Part shown: in pieces, positions 37,738 to 46,598 of the stretch
Numbering within the stretch: the first letter of the stretch is position 1
How the letters are laid out: each line of letters opens with the position of its first letter
Source of the DNA: CAVYGM01 sp963768025
GTDB lineage: Bacteria; Bacteroidota; Bacteroidia; Cytophagales; Spirosomataceae
Direction: 5' to 3'
Assembly (NCBI GenBank): GCA_963768025.1
Contig: CAVYGM010000042.1
Location: 203,261 to 267,260 of the forward strand
Length of the DNA: 64,000 bases
Position numbers and translations under genes: made by a program
Notes under the pieces: model-generated
The model's input: the letters and a program-made list of their open reading frames with translations, nothing else
What the model was told of the DNA's origin: nothing
The model's database searches: none

Positions 37738-38328
37738 ATGGAAACCGGAAGAAAGGTTATTCTTTACATCGCTATGAGTCTGGATGGCTACATCGCCCAA
37801 CCCAACGACGATTTGTCTTTTCTGTCTATGGTAGAAGAGGAGGGCGAGGACTATGGCTACGCGAAGTTTATGGCAACCATAGATTCCGTTATCATTGGCC
37901 GGAGAACCTACGACAAGGTACTAGCCATGGGATACGGTTTTCCCCACAGGAATAAAGATACCTACATCCTTACCCGAACGCCCCGGCCCGCCCTAGGTTC
38001 TGTTAAATTTTACACCGGAGACTTGAAAGACCTGGTGGTCAGGCTCAAAGAAGCCTCCGGAAAGCATATATTTGTGGATGGAGGGGCTCAGGTAGTACAT
38101 CAATTGTTGCAGGACGACCTGGTTGACGAACTGTACATTTCGATTATTCCCATTCTGTTGGGAGATGGAATCCCCCTGTTCAGCAAAGGCCGTCCCGAAG
38201 TTACACTCCACCTGGTTGACGCCACGCCTTTTGACAAAGGGCTGGTGCAGCTGCATTACATCAATCAACACAAAGCGTACGCAAAAGAACCCACCGACAC
38301 GGAGGCAATAGCGCCTTCCCCGGACTAA
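37738..38328 (+). CDS. Dihydrofolate reductase-like (RibD C-terminal) protein
   Basis: A 196-residue protein of the DHFR/RibD_C superfamily. VILYIAMSLDGYIAQPNDDL is the usual opening, followed by VIIGRRTYDKVLAMG (NADPH site) and HIFVDGGAQVVHQLLQD. ELYISIIPILLGDGIPLF is the conserved C-terminal strand. Such YyaP/YwjB-type proteins are NADPH-dependent reductases of uncertain substrate, distinct from FolA. The gmhA ATG follows after only 3 bases, so the two are cotranscribed. I see no functional link. Confidence 0.82.
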   Translation: METGRKVILYIAMSLDGYIAQPNDDLSFLSMVEEEGEDYGYAKFMATIDSVIIGRRTYDKVLAMGYGFPHRNKDTYILTRTPRPALGSVKFYTGDLKDLVVRLKEASGKHIFVDGGAQVVHQLLQDDLVDELYISIIPILLGDGIPLFSKGRPEVTLHLVDATPFDKGLVQLHYINQHKAYAKEPTDTEAIAPSPD

Positions 38329-38331
38329 GAA

Positions 38332-38910
38332 ATGGACTACCAATCACTTATTCAACAAGAATTAACCGAGGCACAGCGTGTGTTGGACGCGTTCCTGAGC
38401 GACCCGATTCACAGCGCGGCTATTGAACAGGCGGCTGCCCTTATGGCGGAGGCGATTCGCAACAACCATAAGATCATTTCCTGCGGCAACGGCGGCTCCC
38501 ACTGCGATGCCATGCATTTTGCGGAAGAACTTACCGGGCGCTACCGCGACAACCGCCGGGCCCTGCCAGCCATTGCCATCTCCGATCCCAGCCACCTGAG
38601 CTGTGTGAGCAATGACTTTGGGTATGAGTATGTTTTTTCAAGGTTCATTGAAGGCCTTGGACAACCCGGCGACGTGGTACTTGGGATCAGTACCAGCGGC
38701 AACTCCGGCAATATTATTCAGGCCGTACAAGCGGCCCGAGCCAGAGATATGAAGGTAGTACTACTTTCCGGAAAAGATGGAGGGAAACTGGCCGGTCTGG
38801 CCGATGTAGAAATCCGCGTACCCCATTTCGGATACGCGGATCGCATTCAGGAAATTCACATCAAGGTCATTCACATTCTTATTCTCCTCATAGAGAAGAT
38901 GGTACTGTAG
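38332..38910 (+). CDS. gmhA: Phosphoheptose isomerase (sedoheptulose 7-phosphate isomerase)
   Basis: Converts sedoheptulose 7-phosphate to D-glycero-D-manno-heptose 7-phosphate, the first step of ADP-heptose synthesis and immediately before HldA (10.0 kb). A 192-residue SIS-domain protein: CGNGGSHCDAMHFAEELTGR carries the phosphate site and catalytic Glu, LGISTSGNSGNI is the second sugar-phosphate loop, and VPHFGYADRIQEIHIKVIHI holds the catalytic His. These segments are strikingly close to the enterobacterial enzyme from memory. Its end overlaps the convergent ThuA-like gene by 23 bases. Confidence 0.92.
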   Translation: MDYQSLIQQELTEAQRVLDAFLSDPIHSAAIEQAAALMAEAIRNNHKIISCGNGGSHCDAMHFAEELTGRYRDNRRALPAIAISDPSHLSCVSNDFGYEYVFSRFIEGLGQPGDVVLGISTSGNSGNIIQAVQAARARDMKVVLLSGKDGGKLAGLADVEIRVPHFGYADRIQEIHIKVIHILILLIEKMVL

Positions 38911-39631
38911 TACGCTTCATGGTCCATTTGAGGGCTTCGAGCAGGTGTTTCACAAAGAGTGGCTCCTGATAGGACTCATCAGTATGCCCGCCTCCCGTAT
39001 AGAAAGCCCGGCCCTTCTCAAACTCATGGTACCAAATGAAGGGGTGCATGCGGCCATTGCGCCCTCCCTCGTAGCTGGATTCATCGAGGGTCGCCAGCAC
39101 TATGATACCCGGCTGAATGCTTTTGTAACTATATAATTCATCAAATCTCCGCCACCGATTGGGCAGGAAACTAGTAGCTGGGTGCGAATGATTCCACACG
39201 TCGATGTCCACATTCTGCTGCTTGGGGTGATGAAGAAAATATGCTCCCACCAGCTTGTTATACCAGGGCCAGTCGTACTCGGTGTCGGCCGCAGCATGTA
39301 TGCCAAAGTACCCCCCTCCGTTGTGAATATACTCTTCAAAAGCCGCCTGTTGCTCGGCATTGAGTATATCCCCAGTGGTACTCAGAAAAACCACGGTCTT
39401 GTATTTTTTGAGGTTGGCAGCGGTAAAAGCGGAAGCGTCTTCGGTGGTATCTACCCGAAACCGGTTCTCTGCCCCCAGCTGCATGAGTGCGCGCTTACCC
39501 GCCGGAATGGACTGATGGCGAAATCCTTTTGTTTTTGAAAAAACAAGAATGGCATCTTTTGCAGGAGCTGCGGCCTCAGATGCCGATGTCAGCAGGCAAA
39601 GCAGACAAATGAGAATGGAAATTTGCTTCAT
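38888..39631 (-). CDS. Secreted ThuA-like domain protein
   Basis: A 247-residue protein with a signal peptide (SILICLLCLLTSASEAAA). The body matches the ThuA/trehalose-utilization family (class I glutamine-amidotransferase-like fold): VFSKTKGFRHQSIPAGKRAL, GGGYFGIHAAADTEYDWPWY, HPFIWYHEFEKGRAFYTGGG. Bacteroidota often use these in sugar turnover outside the cytoplasm; the activity is not established. It is monocistronic and convergent with gmhA. Confidence 0.85.
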   Translation of the reverse strand: MKQISILICLLCLLTSASEAAAPAKDAILVFSKTKGFRHQSIPAGKRALMQLGAENRFRVDTTEDASAFTAANLKKYKTVVFLSTTGDILNAEQQAAFEEYIHNGGGYFGIHAAADTEYDWPWYNKLVGAYFLHHPKQQNVDIDVWNHSHPATSFLPNRWRRFDELYSYKSIQPGIIVLATLDESSYEGGRNGRMHPFIWYHEFEKGRAFYTGGGHTDESYQEPLFVKHLLEALKWTMKRTTVPSSL

Positions 39632-39763
39632 AAATTTCTGAAATTAGAATAAATGGAAAGAACAAGTGTCAAAGAACCGATCAGTTTGACTTTACTCTAC
39701 TTGGAGAAGAAGAGCTTCTGGAATTTCCTTACGGTGAGACTTTTTCAAAAGGACGGGCCACTT

Positions 39764-40996
39764 TTATTCTTTCACCAGGACCGGTTTGGGCGCCGGGATC
39801 GGGGTGACATCGATGGGCTTCACGTAGCGGGCTATAAAAATACTGGCAAAAATGGCCGCCATGGCCAGAAAGCCCACGGTACCGTAGTTGGTCAGCTCGC
39901 CCGTGGCGGTTTTGCCCACCACTATCCCGGCACCGTAGGTAGCCATAGCCTGGGCTAGCAGTTGCACCGAGGAGTTGATGGCCATAAATCCACCCCGTTG
40001 CTGGGGAGTTACTACCGAGGTGGTCATGGCCTGGGTGGGAACCAAACGGCCATTGGAAAAAATAAAGAAAAGCCCCGACACAAACAGCACATACGCGAGC
40101 GGGGCCGCTGGCATGTGCGTAATCAGGTAGATAGGGAGCATAGACAACACGGCAAATACAACGAAAATCGGATATTTGCCCTTTCGGTCAGCCAGCTTGC
40201 CTACCAGAGGTGCGGAGAAGATCGTAAGCGCACCACCCACCAGATAGATCAGGTAGATATTGGACTCACTGTACCCAACATTGGAAACCAGGTAAGGCGA
40301 AATAAACGGAATAATACTAAAATGCCCCAGCATGATGGTAGTAGTAAGCCACAAAGCGCGCAACTGGTTGGGGGTACGGAGAATGGTAGTCACAACGGTG
40401 ATGGGGTTGGGCCTTAAACTTTTGCTCACCAGGTGGCCATCCAGGCGGGGCACGAACCGCCAAATCAACACTATGACCCCAAAACCCAGGAAACCGACCG
40501 ACAGAAAAGGAGCGTGCCAACTGAATTCGGTGGCAATGTAAAGTCCGAAGGGTACCCCCACCACGGAAGCCGCCGAAAAAGCCGTCATGACGATAGACAT
40601 TGCCTGGGCTCGGCGTTCGTACGAAAACACATCGCCGACAATAGATAGTACCTGGGCTCCCAGAATACCCCCAAAAATACCCGCCAGGATGCGGGCCGCG
40701 ATCAAAAGCTCGAAATTGGGAGCCATGCCACAGGCCAGGGTGCCGATCACAAAACCAGAATAGGCCACGAGAACCACCTGCTTGCGCGGGAAGCGATCTA
40801 CAAAGAAGGCGGCCAGAAAGCCCGAAATGCCCGCGCTGAGGCTATACGAAGAAACTATAAACCCGAAGGACTGGGGTCCAATGGAAAAATGCCGCATCAG
40901 TTGGGGGCCGAGCGGCATCATGATCATGAAATCAACGATGTGGGTAAAGTTTATACAGGCAAGCACAAACAAAAGTATCTTCTCGGCACGCGTCAT
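39764..40996 (-). CDS. MFS transporter (AraJ-type)
   Basis: A 410-residue inner-membrane protein with about 12 hydrophobic segments. MMPLGPQLMRHFSIGPQSFG is the typical helix-1 end; AAFFVDRFPRKQVVL is the MFS loop 2-3 motif; GVPFGLYIATEFSWHAPFL resembles motif C of the AraJ/drug-exporter group. Substrate unknown: sugar or drug efflux. Its promoter region contains a long imperfect inverted repeat shared with the end of the TlpA-like gene. Confidence 0.85.
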   Translation of the reverse strand: MTRAEKILLFVLACINFTHIVDFMIMMPLGPQLMRHFSIGPQSFGFIVSSYSLSAGISGFLAAFFVDRFPRKQVVLVAYSGFVIGTLACGMAPNFELLIAARILAGIFGGILGAQVLSIVGDVFSYERRAQAMSIVMTAFSAASVVGVPFGLYIATEFSWHAPFLSVGFLGFGVIVLIWRFVPRLDGHLVSKSLRPNPITVVTTILRTPNQLRALWLTTTIMLGHFSIIPFISPYLVSNVGYSESNIYLIYLVGGALTIFSAPLVGKLADRKGKYPIFVVFAVLSMLPIYLITHMPAAPLAYVLFVSGLFFIFSNGRLVPTQAMTTSVVTPQQRGGFMAINSSVQLLAQAMATYGAGIVVGKTATGELTNYGTVGFLAMAAIFASIFIARYVKPIDVTPIPAPKPVLVKE

Positions 40997-41068
40997 AGTT
41001 CTCTACCTCATACTTCCCGATCTGGTTACGATGCAGGGTTAATTTCTTTTGTACACTAAGTTGCCGAT

Positions 41069-41213
41069 GGCTGTTAGCTTATAGCCATTAGCCTTTTTAA
41101 ATGGTTGATTAAGAAAGTATTAAATACTATTTTAATCTATTGAATACCCCATAGTACCCTACTTATCAGATACTTATAAAAGCTGACAGCTATAAGCTAG
41201 TAGCTGTTGGCTT
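41069..41213. repeat. Imperfect inverted repeat of AGCTTATAGC-type elements
   Basis: GGCTGTTAGCTTATAGCC at 41069 onward and the complement of AGCTATAAGCTAGTAGCTG at 41181-41207 are about three-quarters matched over 29 bases, separated by about 80 bases of AT-rich DNA. The right arm begins 2 bases from the TlpA-like stop. Short self-complementary elements like this are scattered in many Bacteroidota genomes. Confidence 0.45.
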
Positions 41214-41214
41214 A

Positions 41215-42462
41215 TCATTCCTCTTTGACCAGCTTGTCAATCAATTGATTAAAATCATTCACAAATTCATCGTAGTACTTGCCGGTTCCGGGCCCCGAAA
41301 AGCCGGTATGAATGTTACGGACATTTCCCTTCTTGTCCACAAAAATCGTCGTTGGAAAGGACATCACGTGGTTGAGCATAGGCAAGCGGGTGGCAGCGGA
41401 GTCTTTATCACTCAGCCCCGCCAGCAGAATGGGGTAGTTCAGGTCGTAGCGCTCCGACATCCGGCGCAGCTTCGGGGCCGAGTCTTCCAGCTTATCTGAT
41501 CTTTCAAAAGCCAGCCCCACGATTTCGACCCCCCGGTCCCGGTTCTTTTTGTACCAGGGCGACAGGAATTTGGTTTCGTCCATGCAGTTGGGGCACCAAG
41601 ACCCCATGATTTGCACCACCACTACCTTGTCTTTAAAAGCAGGGTCATCCAAAGAAACCATACTGCCATCGGCATTTGGAAAACTGAAATCCAGGGTTTT
41701 GTAGCCTGGCTTCAGGTAGGTAAGCGTGTTGGCGTCGGGTAACGCAGCCGTGGGATCCTGGCGGCCCGTCCAGCTTTCGTAATCCGTCAGGCCCGACCAA
41801 AAGCCTCCCTTCAGCGTTCCGTCGGGTTGCAGCGCCGCCTTGAACAGAAAAGCATGGGAGCCGTCGAAGCAGGATAAAAACAGGCTATCGTTTTTTACAT
41901 TGCCCGCCAGATAGCGGTAATCGCCCGTCGGCGTGAGAAAGGTACCTGTGACTGAGGAGCCGTTTTGCTCAAAAATACCGACGGAAACCGTAGAGTCCCC
42001 AGGTGAATCGCCACGGAAGAGTACCGACCATTTGCCATCTACTTTGGCGGGTTTGTTAGGGGTACTTTCCTCCACAAAACGATGCTTCTTATCAAATACG
42101 GCTTCAAAGGGCAGTTCGCCCTTGATCTCACCTACGCGGATCACCCGCCAGATTCCGGTAAGCTGCCCGTCGCCTATTTTTCCGATCAGCTCCGAGTCAA
42201 ACAGCTGCATCGGAATGTGGAGCGAATCATTGCGTACATAAGCCGTATCAAGTTTCAGTCGCTCCGTACCATTAATCGCATAAGCTGTGTACGTGCTGCC
42301 GTCGGAATTGGACTCAATATCAAGAAGGAAGGGAAGCGTGTGGCCGTCGCGGGTGAGGGTGGCGCGCCAGGTTCCGGAGTTGACTGTGGGGGTTTGGGGG
42401 GTGGAGCAGGCAGCCATAAAGAGGCTGCCAAAAGTCAGAAACCAGAAGAATAACTGCTTCAT
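41215..42462 (-). CDS. TlpA-family thiol-disulfide oxidoreductase lipoprotein
   Basis: A 415-residue lipoprotein (signal MKQLFFWFLTFGSLFMAAC, lipobox MAAC). Residues about 30-240 form a beta-rich N-terminal region common to Bacteroidota TlpA proteins. The C-terminal thioredoxin fold has VVVQIMGSWCPNCMDETKFL with a WCPNC redox site and a cis-Pro in FPTTIFVDKKG. It would reduce or form disulfides in exported proteins, at a membrane surface. Monocistronic. Confidence 0.88.
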   Translation of the reverse strand: MKQLFFWFLTFGSLFMAACSTPQTPTVNSGTWRATLTRDGHTLPFLLDIESNSDGSTYTAYAINGTERLKLDTAYVRNDSLHIPMQLFDSELIGKIGDGQLTGIWRVIRVGEIKGELPFEAVFDKKHRFVEESTPNKPAKVDGKWSVLFRGDSPGDSTVSVGIFEQNGSSVTGTFLTPTGDYRYLAGNVKNDSLFLSCFDGSHAFLFKAALQPDGTLKGGFWSGLTDYESWTGRQDPTAALPDANTLTYLKPGYKTLDFSFPNADGSMVSLDDPAFKDKVVVVQIMGSWCPNCMDETKFLSPWYKKNRDRGVEIVGLAFERSDKLEDSAPKLRRMSERYDLNYPILLAGLSDKDSAATRLPMLNHVMSFPTTIFVDKKGNVRNIHTGFSGPGTGKYYDEFVNDFNQLIDKLVKEE

Positions 42463-42603
42463 AAATATTTACTTGATTGAAAAAACCGAGGGCTGGCCAA
42501 AAATTAAATCCTGAAAAGAGAACCGGGCATCCCCCGGAAAATCATTAAGTTTGTAACGGACTAGCCGCAAGAATTAGTTCCTAAGTACGTTGCAATTTAT
42601 AGA

Positions 42604-43539
42604 ATGGAAATCCCGACCCAGTATCACGCCCCCGTCATGCTATCCGAATGCCTCGATGGGCTGGATATCCGACCCGAAGGCACCTATGTAGATGTGACTT
42701 TTGGTGGCGGTGGCCATTCACGGGCTATTTTGGAACGCCTCACTACCGGGCGACTCCTCGTTTTTGACCAGGATGCCGATGCCATAGCCAACGCCGAAGC
42801 CCTGAAAGACGACCCCAGATTTACGTTCATTGCTGCTAACTTTCGGTACTTGCGGCGCTATCTGAGGCTTTACAAAGCCGAAAAAGTGGATGGAATTCTG
42901 GCCGATCTGGGCGTATCGTCGCATCAGTTCGATACGGCCGAACGGGGGTTTTCAACCCGCTTCGAAGCCGAATTGGACATGCGTATGAACCAGCAGGGCA
43001 CCAAAAATGCCAAACAGATCCTGAATGATTACGGAGTGGCGGAGCTCCAGAGTGTGTTGGGGCGATACGGAGAAGTACATAACGCCCGTACGGTGGCCGA
43101 GGCCATTTTTGCCGCCCGACACAATGCTCCCCTCGACACCGTAAACGACCTGAAAGAAGTAGTACAACGCTATGCACCCCGTCACCGCGAAAACAAGTAC
43201 TTTGCTCAGATTTTTCAGGCCTTACGCATTGAGGTAAACGAAGAACTGGTAGTGTTGGAAGAGTTCCTCACCCAAACTCCCGAGGTACTTAATCCCGACG
43301 GGCGACTCGTGGTGATGTCGTACCATTCGTTGGAAGATCGGTTAGTAAAGAATTTTATCAATAAGGGGAAATTTGAGGGGGAGGTAGAAAAAGACTTTTT
43401 CGGAAACGAAATCAAACCGCTCAAAGCGATTACCCGCAAGCCCGTAGAGGCCAGCGCCGAAGAAATAGCCCGCAATCCCCGATCCCGAAGCGCCAAGCTC
43501 CGGGTGGCGAAGAAGAACAATGATAGAATGATAGAATGA
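42604..43539 (+). CDS. rsmH: 16S rRNA (cytosine(1402)-N4)-methyltransferase
   Basis: Methylates C1402 in the ribosomal decoding centre using SAM. A 311-residue protein: YHAPVMLSECLDGL, the SAM-binding YVDVTFGGGGHSRAIL, ILADLGVSSHQFD, FAQIFQALRIEVNEEL and VVMSYHSLEDRLVKNF are all family hallmarks. It opens the conserved division/cell-wall cluster with ftsL and ftsI; mraZ is not seen directly upstream. An inverted repeat overlaps its stop codon. Confidence 0.95.
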   Translation: MEIPTQYHAPVMLSECLDGLDIRPEGTYVDVTFGGGGHSRAILERLTTGRLLVFDQDADAIANAEALKDDPRFTFIAANFRYLRRYLRLYKAEKVDGILADLGVSSHQFDTAERGFSTRFEAELDMRMNQQGTKNAKQILNDYGVAELQSVLGRYGEVHNARTVAEAIFAARHNAPLDTVNDLKEVVQRYAPRHRENKYFAQIFQALRIEVNEELVVLEEFLTQTPEVLNPDGRLVVMSYHSLEDRLVKNFINKGKFEGEVEKDFFGNEIKPLKAITRKPVEASAEEIARNPRSRSAKLRVAKKNNDRMIE

Positions 43540-43582
43540 GTGATGAATGATAAAATATTTTTTATTCACTCATTCTATCATT
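43527..43582. repeat. 17-bp perfect inverted repeat between rsmH and ftsL
   Basis: AATGATAGAATGAGTGA (43527-43543, covering the rsmH stop) has an exact complement at 43566-43582, 17 bases before the ftsL ATG. In RNA it makes a long AU-rich hairpin without a T run beyond the arm. A short tandem repeat (tgatagaa) precedes it. Confidence 0.7.
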
Positions 43583-43599
43583 CAAAATTAAAAACCCAC

Positions 43600-44010
43600 A
43601 TGTCTCCAAATCGCCGCATAGACCGTACAACGCCAGTGCCGAAGCCACCAAAGAAGTACTCCCTTTTTAAGTGGTTGAATCGGTTCTTGCCCCTGGGAAA
43701 AGTGTTTGGTGAGAAAAGTGAAAAGAACCAGGACTTGATCCCCATTCGGTATTTCTATTACTTCTTGTGGATCGTGACCCTGCTGGTGCTATACGAGCGA
43801 CTTGGTTTTTTATCAGAGCAGTATGTCCGTAAGAGCCTCACCCTGAAAAAGGAAGTAGAGGATTTGCGAGCCGAATACACCACCATCAAGGCGGATTACA
43901 TGAAAAGCGGCAAGCAGTCGGAAGTGATTGACAAAGTAAAGGACATGGGACTGGAAGAAAACCTGACTCCACCGATGAAGATCGTGTCGCCCTCTTCCGA
44001 GCGGGAGTAA
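43600..44010 (+). CDS. ftsL: FtsL-like cell division protein
   Basis: A 136-residue bitopic membrane protein between rsmH and ftsI, the usual place of ftsL. A cytoplasmic basic N-terminus (RRIDRTTPVPKPPKKYSLFK) is followed by one membrane segment (YFYYFLWIVTLLVLYE) and a periplasmic coiled-coil (LTLKKEVEDLRAEYTTIKAD). I chose the ATG at 43600 because an upstream ATG at 43540 would translate the inverted repeat. It would recruit FtsI/FtsW to the divisome. Assignment rests on position and architecture. Confidence 0.75.
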   Translation: MSPNRRIDRTTPVPKPPKKYSLFKWLNRFLPLGKVFGEKSEKNQDLIPIRYFYYFLWIVTLLVLYERLGFLSEQYVRKSLTLKKEVEDLRAEYTTIKADYMKSGKQSEVIDKVKDMGLEENLTPPMKIVSPSSERE

Positions 44011-44099
44011 GTCAATCTCCGGGTAGATAGAGTTGGTTATAAATATACACACACGTACAATGAGGCTGACGCCTTTTTCTAAACCCACAATTCTGGACT

Positions 44100-46109
44100 A
44101 TGAAACGCGAGGAAGAACCAAAAAAAAATGAGAAAGAGGCCCTCATTCTGCGCGCCTACGTGGTGTCGGTAGGCTTGGTACTGTTTTCGATGGTAGTCCT
44201 GGTGAAGCTAATTCGAGCGCAGTATTACGAAACCTACCAGGGTAAAACCTGGGTGGAGCACGCCCAGGATGACCACCTGCGCCTGGATACCATCCGGGCC
44301 ACCCGAGGTAATATTTATGCAAGTGACGGTAGTTTGCTGGCCACATCCTTACCCTTTTATACCCTGGGCTTTGATGCCTGCGTAGCGGATAAGAAATACT
44401 TCGCCGAAAATATCGACATCCTGGCGGATAGTGTCGCCCGCTATTTTAATTCCCACTCAAAAAGCTACTACAAAAAACTATTCACCGACGCCCGGGCGGA
44501 CTCCGTTCAGTTCGTCAGACTGACCACCCAGCCTTTGAACTACACCATAAAGAAACGGGTGGAGAAGTGGCCCTTTTTTACAAACAAGGATGTTAAGGCC
44601 AGCAAAGGCCTCATTCTACAGGCACAAAACCGCCGCCACCGGCCTTTGTCGCCCATGGCCGACCGGACCGTTGGTACCCTCGACTCCCGTACTGGTCATG
44701 GCAAGGTAGGCCTGGAAGCTAGTTTTGATAAGCAATTGGCCGGCAGAGACGGTATACGCTGGGTAGAAGCCATATCCAGGGAGGTGAGGATTCCGATTGG
44801 GGATGAGCTGAATGTACGTCCCGAAGCGGGAAGGGATATTCACACTACGCTGGATGTCAATTTTCAGGACGTAGCCGAATCGGCCCTGAAACAGGCTTTG
44901 GAAAAATACCAGGCCAATTTCGGCTGTGTGATTGTGATGGAAGTAGCCACCGGCAAAATAAAAGCCCTGTCCAACATTACCCGGAGGGGGCCGGGTACCT
45001 ACGTGGACAACAATAACTACGCCCTCACGCTGGGCGTAGATCCGGGCTCTACCTTCAAGTTGGCTACGATGATGGCCATTCTGGAAGATACGGGCATCGA
45101 CCCCGAGCAGGTATGGGTCAATACGGGTACGGGACTGAAGGTATACCATGGCATCGGCATTGAAGATGCCCACATCGGTGGTTTTGGTAACCTGACGGCC
45201 AGCCAGGTGCTCGAAAAATCGTCCAATATTGGTACCCACCTCCTCATGCAAAAGTACTTCTATAAAAAGCCCGTGGAGTACATTGGTTATCTCGACAAGT
45301 TCAGGCTGCGGCGTCGAACCGGGCTGCATATGGATGGGGAGGCCGCTCCGCTCATCCGCGACCCCAGCGCCAGGGAATGGAGCCGCCGTACCTCGCTTAC
45401 CTACATGTCGTATGGGTACGAAATGCGGCTGGCGCCAATCCAGATCCTGACCTTTTATAATGCAGTAGCCAATAGGGGCTACTGGGTAAGGCCCATGATT
45501 GTGGATCAGGTGCGCAATTCGAGTGAGATTGTCAATACCTACGAGCCTTACGTGGACCCTACCCCCATCTGTTCGGAGCGTACGGCCCGGCTCCTGCAAG
45601 GCATGCTGGAAGGCGTCGTGCAGCGGGGCACCGCTCCTTCTCTCAAAGAAAGCCAGTTCCGAATCGCCGGGAAGACAGGAACCGCCCAAAAGATAGTGAA
45701 CGGTAAATACCAGAAACGGAAGGGACTGCGCACGTCCTTTGTCGGTTATTTTCCAGCCAATAATCCTAAGTATAGCTGTTTTGTGCTGGTTGATAATTCG
45801 CTGGGGGGTACTTCGGATCTGTACGCGGGTGAGGTGGCCGCTCCGGTCTTTCAGCGGGTAGCTGATCGTATCTATGCCTATGACCTGGGCTTGCACCAAC
45901 CAGCCAAAATCACCGAAACCCAAACAGCCTCCCTCATCAGTTGGGCCGGAAAGGCCGACGAAGCCAAACTACTGGCTCAGGAGTTGAGCCTGACTCCCCC
46001 GCCCGACAATGCCTCCGATAGCAATGCCTGGCTGTACGGAAGTACCGGAGCCAAAGGAAAAACACAATGGAAAACCCGCCAGGTGGAGAAACCTGAAATT
46101 CCCGACCTC
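44100..46109 (+). CDS. ftsI: Division transpeptidase FtsI (PBP3-like), truncated by the chimeric junction
   Basis: A class B penicillin-binding protein that cross-links septal peptidoglycan. One N-terminal membrane segment (VVSVGLVLFSMVVLVKLIRA), dimerisation domain (DTIRATRGNIYASDGSLLAT), then transpeptidase with Ser317-x-x-Lys (DPGSTFKLA), SSN (EKSSNIGTHL) and Lys525-Thr-Gly (AGKTGTAQK). It enters a C-terminal PASTA-type domain at EKPEIPDL and is then cut: downstream codons are antisense to an unrelated alphaproteobacterial gene. The open frame accidentally continues to 46553. About the last 40 residues of the real protein, and the usual downstream mur genes, are missing. Confidence 0.9.
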
Positions 46110-46112
46110 CTA
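46107..46112. other. Junction of two genomes
   Basis: Left of this point the FtsI PASTA domain is intact through IPDL (codon ending 46109). Right of it, the bases at 46110-46112 are the stop codon of a leftward alphaproteobacterial gene. GC content and codon use change here and stay changed to the end. At most a few shared bases could have joined the two sequences. Confidence 0.85.
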
Positions 46113-46517
46113 CTTGGTCTGCGGGGAGATGATATTGCCTTGGGCGTCGATGCGATTGCCCCGGCTGTCATACTTGAAGCCGTATTCGTCGTTCATCCGC
46201 GGGGTGCGATTGGCCGGGACGGCCTCACCGATTTGCGGCGGCTGGGCCGAGATCGAAGGCTGCGGGACGCCGAAGGGCGTGGCGGCCGACGGTCCGGGCG
46301 AGGCCGGCGGCTGACCGTAGTCACCCGGGCCGGGCTGAGCGGTGTTGGAGCCGATTACGCGGTTGGCGTTGCGGTCGATGATGTTGCCTCGCGAGTCGCG
46401 AAGGTAGCCATCCTGGTCGATCGCGACCGGACCGCGCGGTGGAGCCGCGGGATAGGTCTGCGCGAAAGCAGTGCCGGCGGCGCCGATCAGGGCGAGGGTG
46501 AGAATAGTCTTCTTCAT
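46110..46517 (-). CDS. Small secreted protein with DSRGN repeats
   Basis: 135 residues from the ATG at 46517 with signal MKKTILTLALIGAAGTAFAQ. The mature part is Pro/Gly/Gln-rich with two related segments, YLRDSRGNIIDRNANRV and FKYDSRGNRIDAQGNII, near its ends. No known domain recognised; probably periplasmic. Its stop codon lies exactly at the genome junction, so the C-terminus could in principle be cut, but QTK-stop looks natural. Confidence 0.65.
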   Translation of the reverse strand: MKKTILTLALIGAAGTAFAQTYPAAPPRGPVAIDQDGYLRDSRGNIIDRNANRVIGSNTAQPGPGDYGQPPASPGPSAATPFGVPQPSISAQPPQIGEAVPANRTPRMNDEYGFKYDSRGNRIDAQGNIISPQTK

Positions 46518-46598
46518 GGGTGCCTCCTGGTGGCTGGAATGGTGATGGGCTAACGCCCCCTTCCCCCAGGAGTTGCCGCATCGCCCAAGCAAACCCGT

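Noticed and set aside
44616..45923. A 435-codon minus-strand open frame opposite ftsI
   Set aside because: It lacks any domain and overlaps a well-recognised transpeptidase with all its motifs on the plus strand.
46113..46553. A long FtsI C-terminal extension
   Set aside because: It is antisense to a GC-rich secreted-protein gene and lies beyond the genome junction. The residues are low-complexity and have no relation to PASTA.
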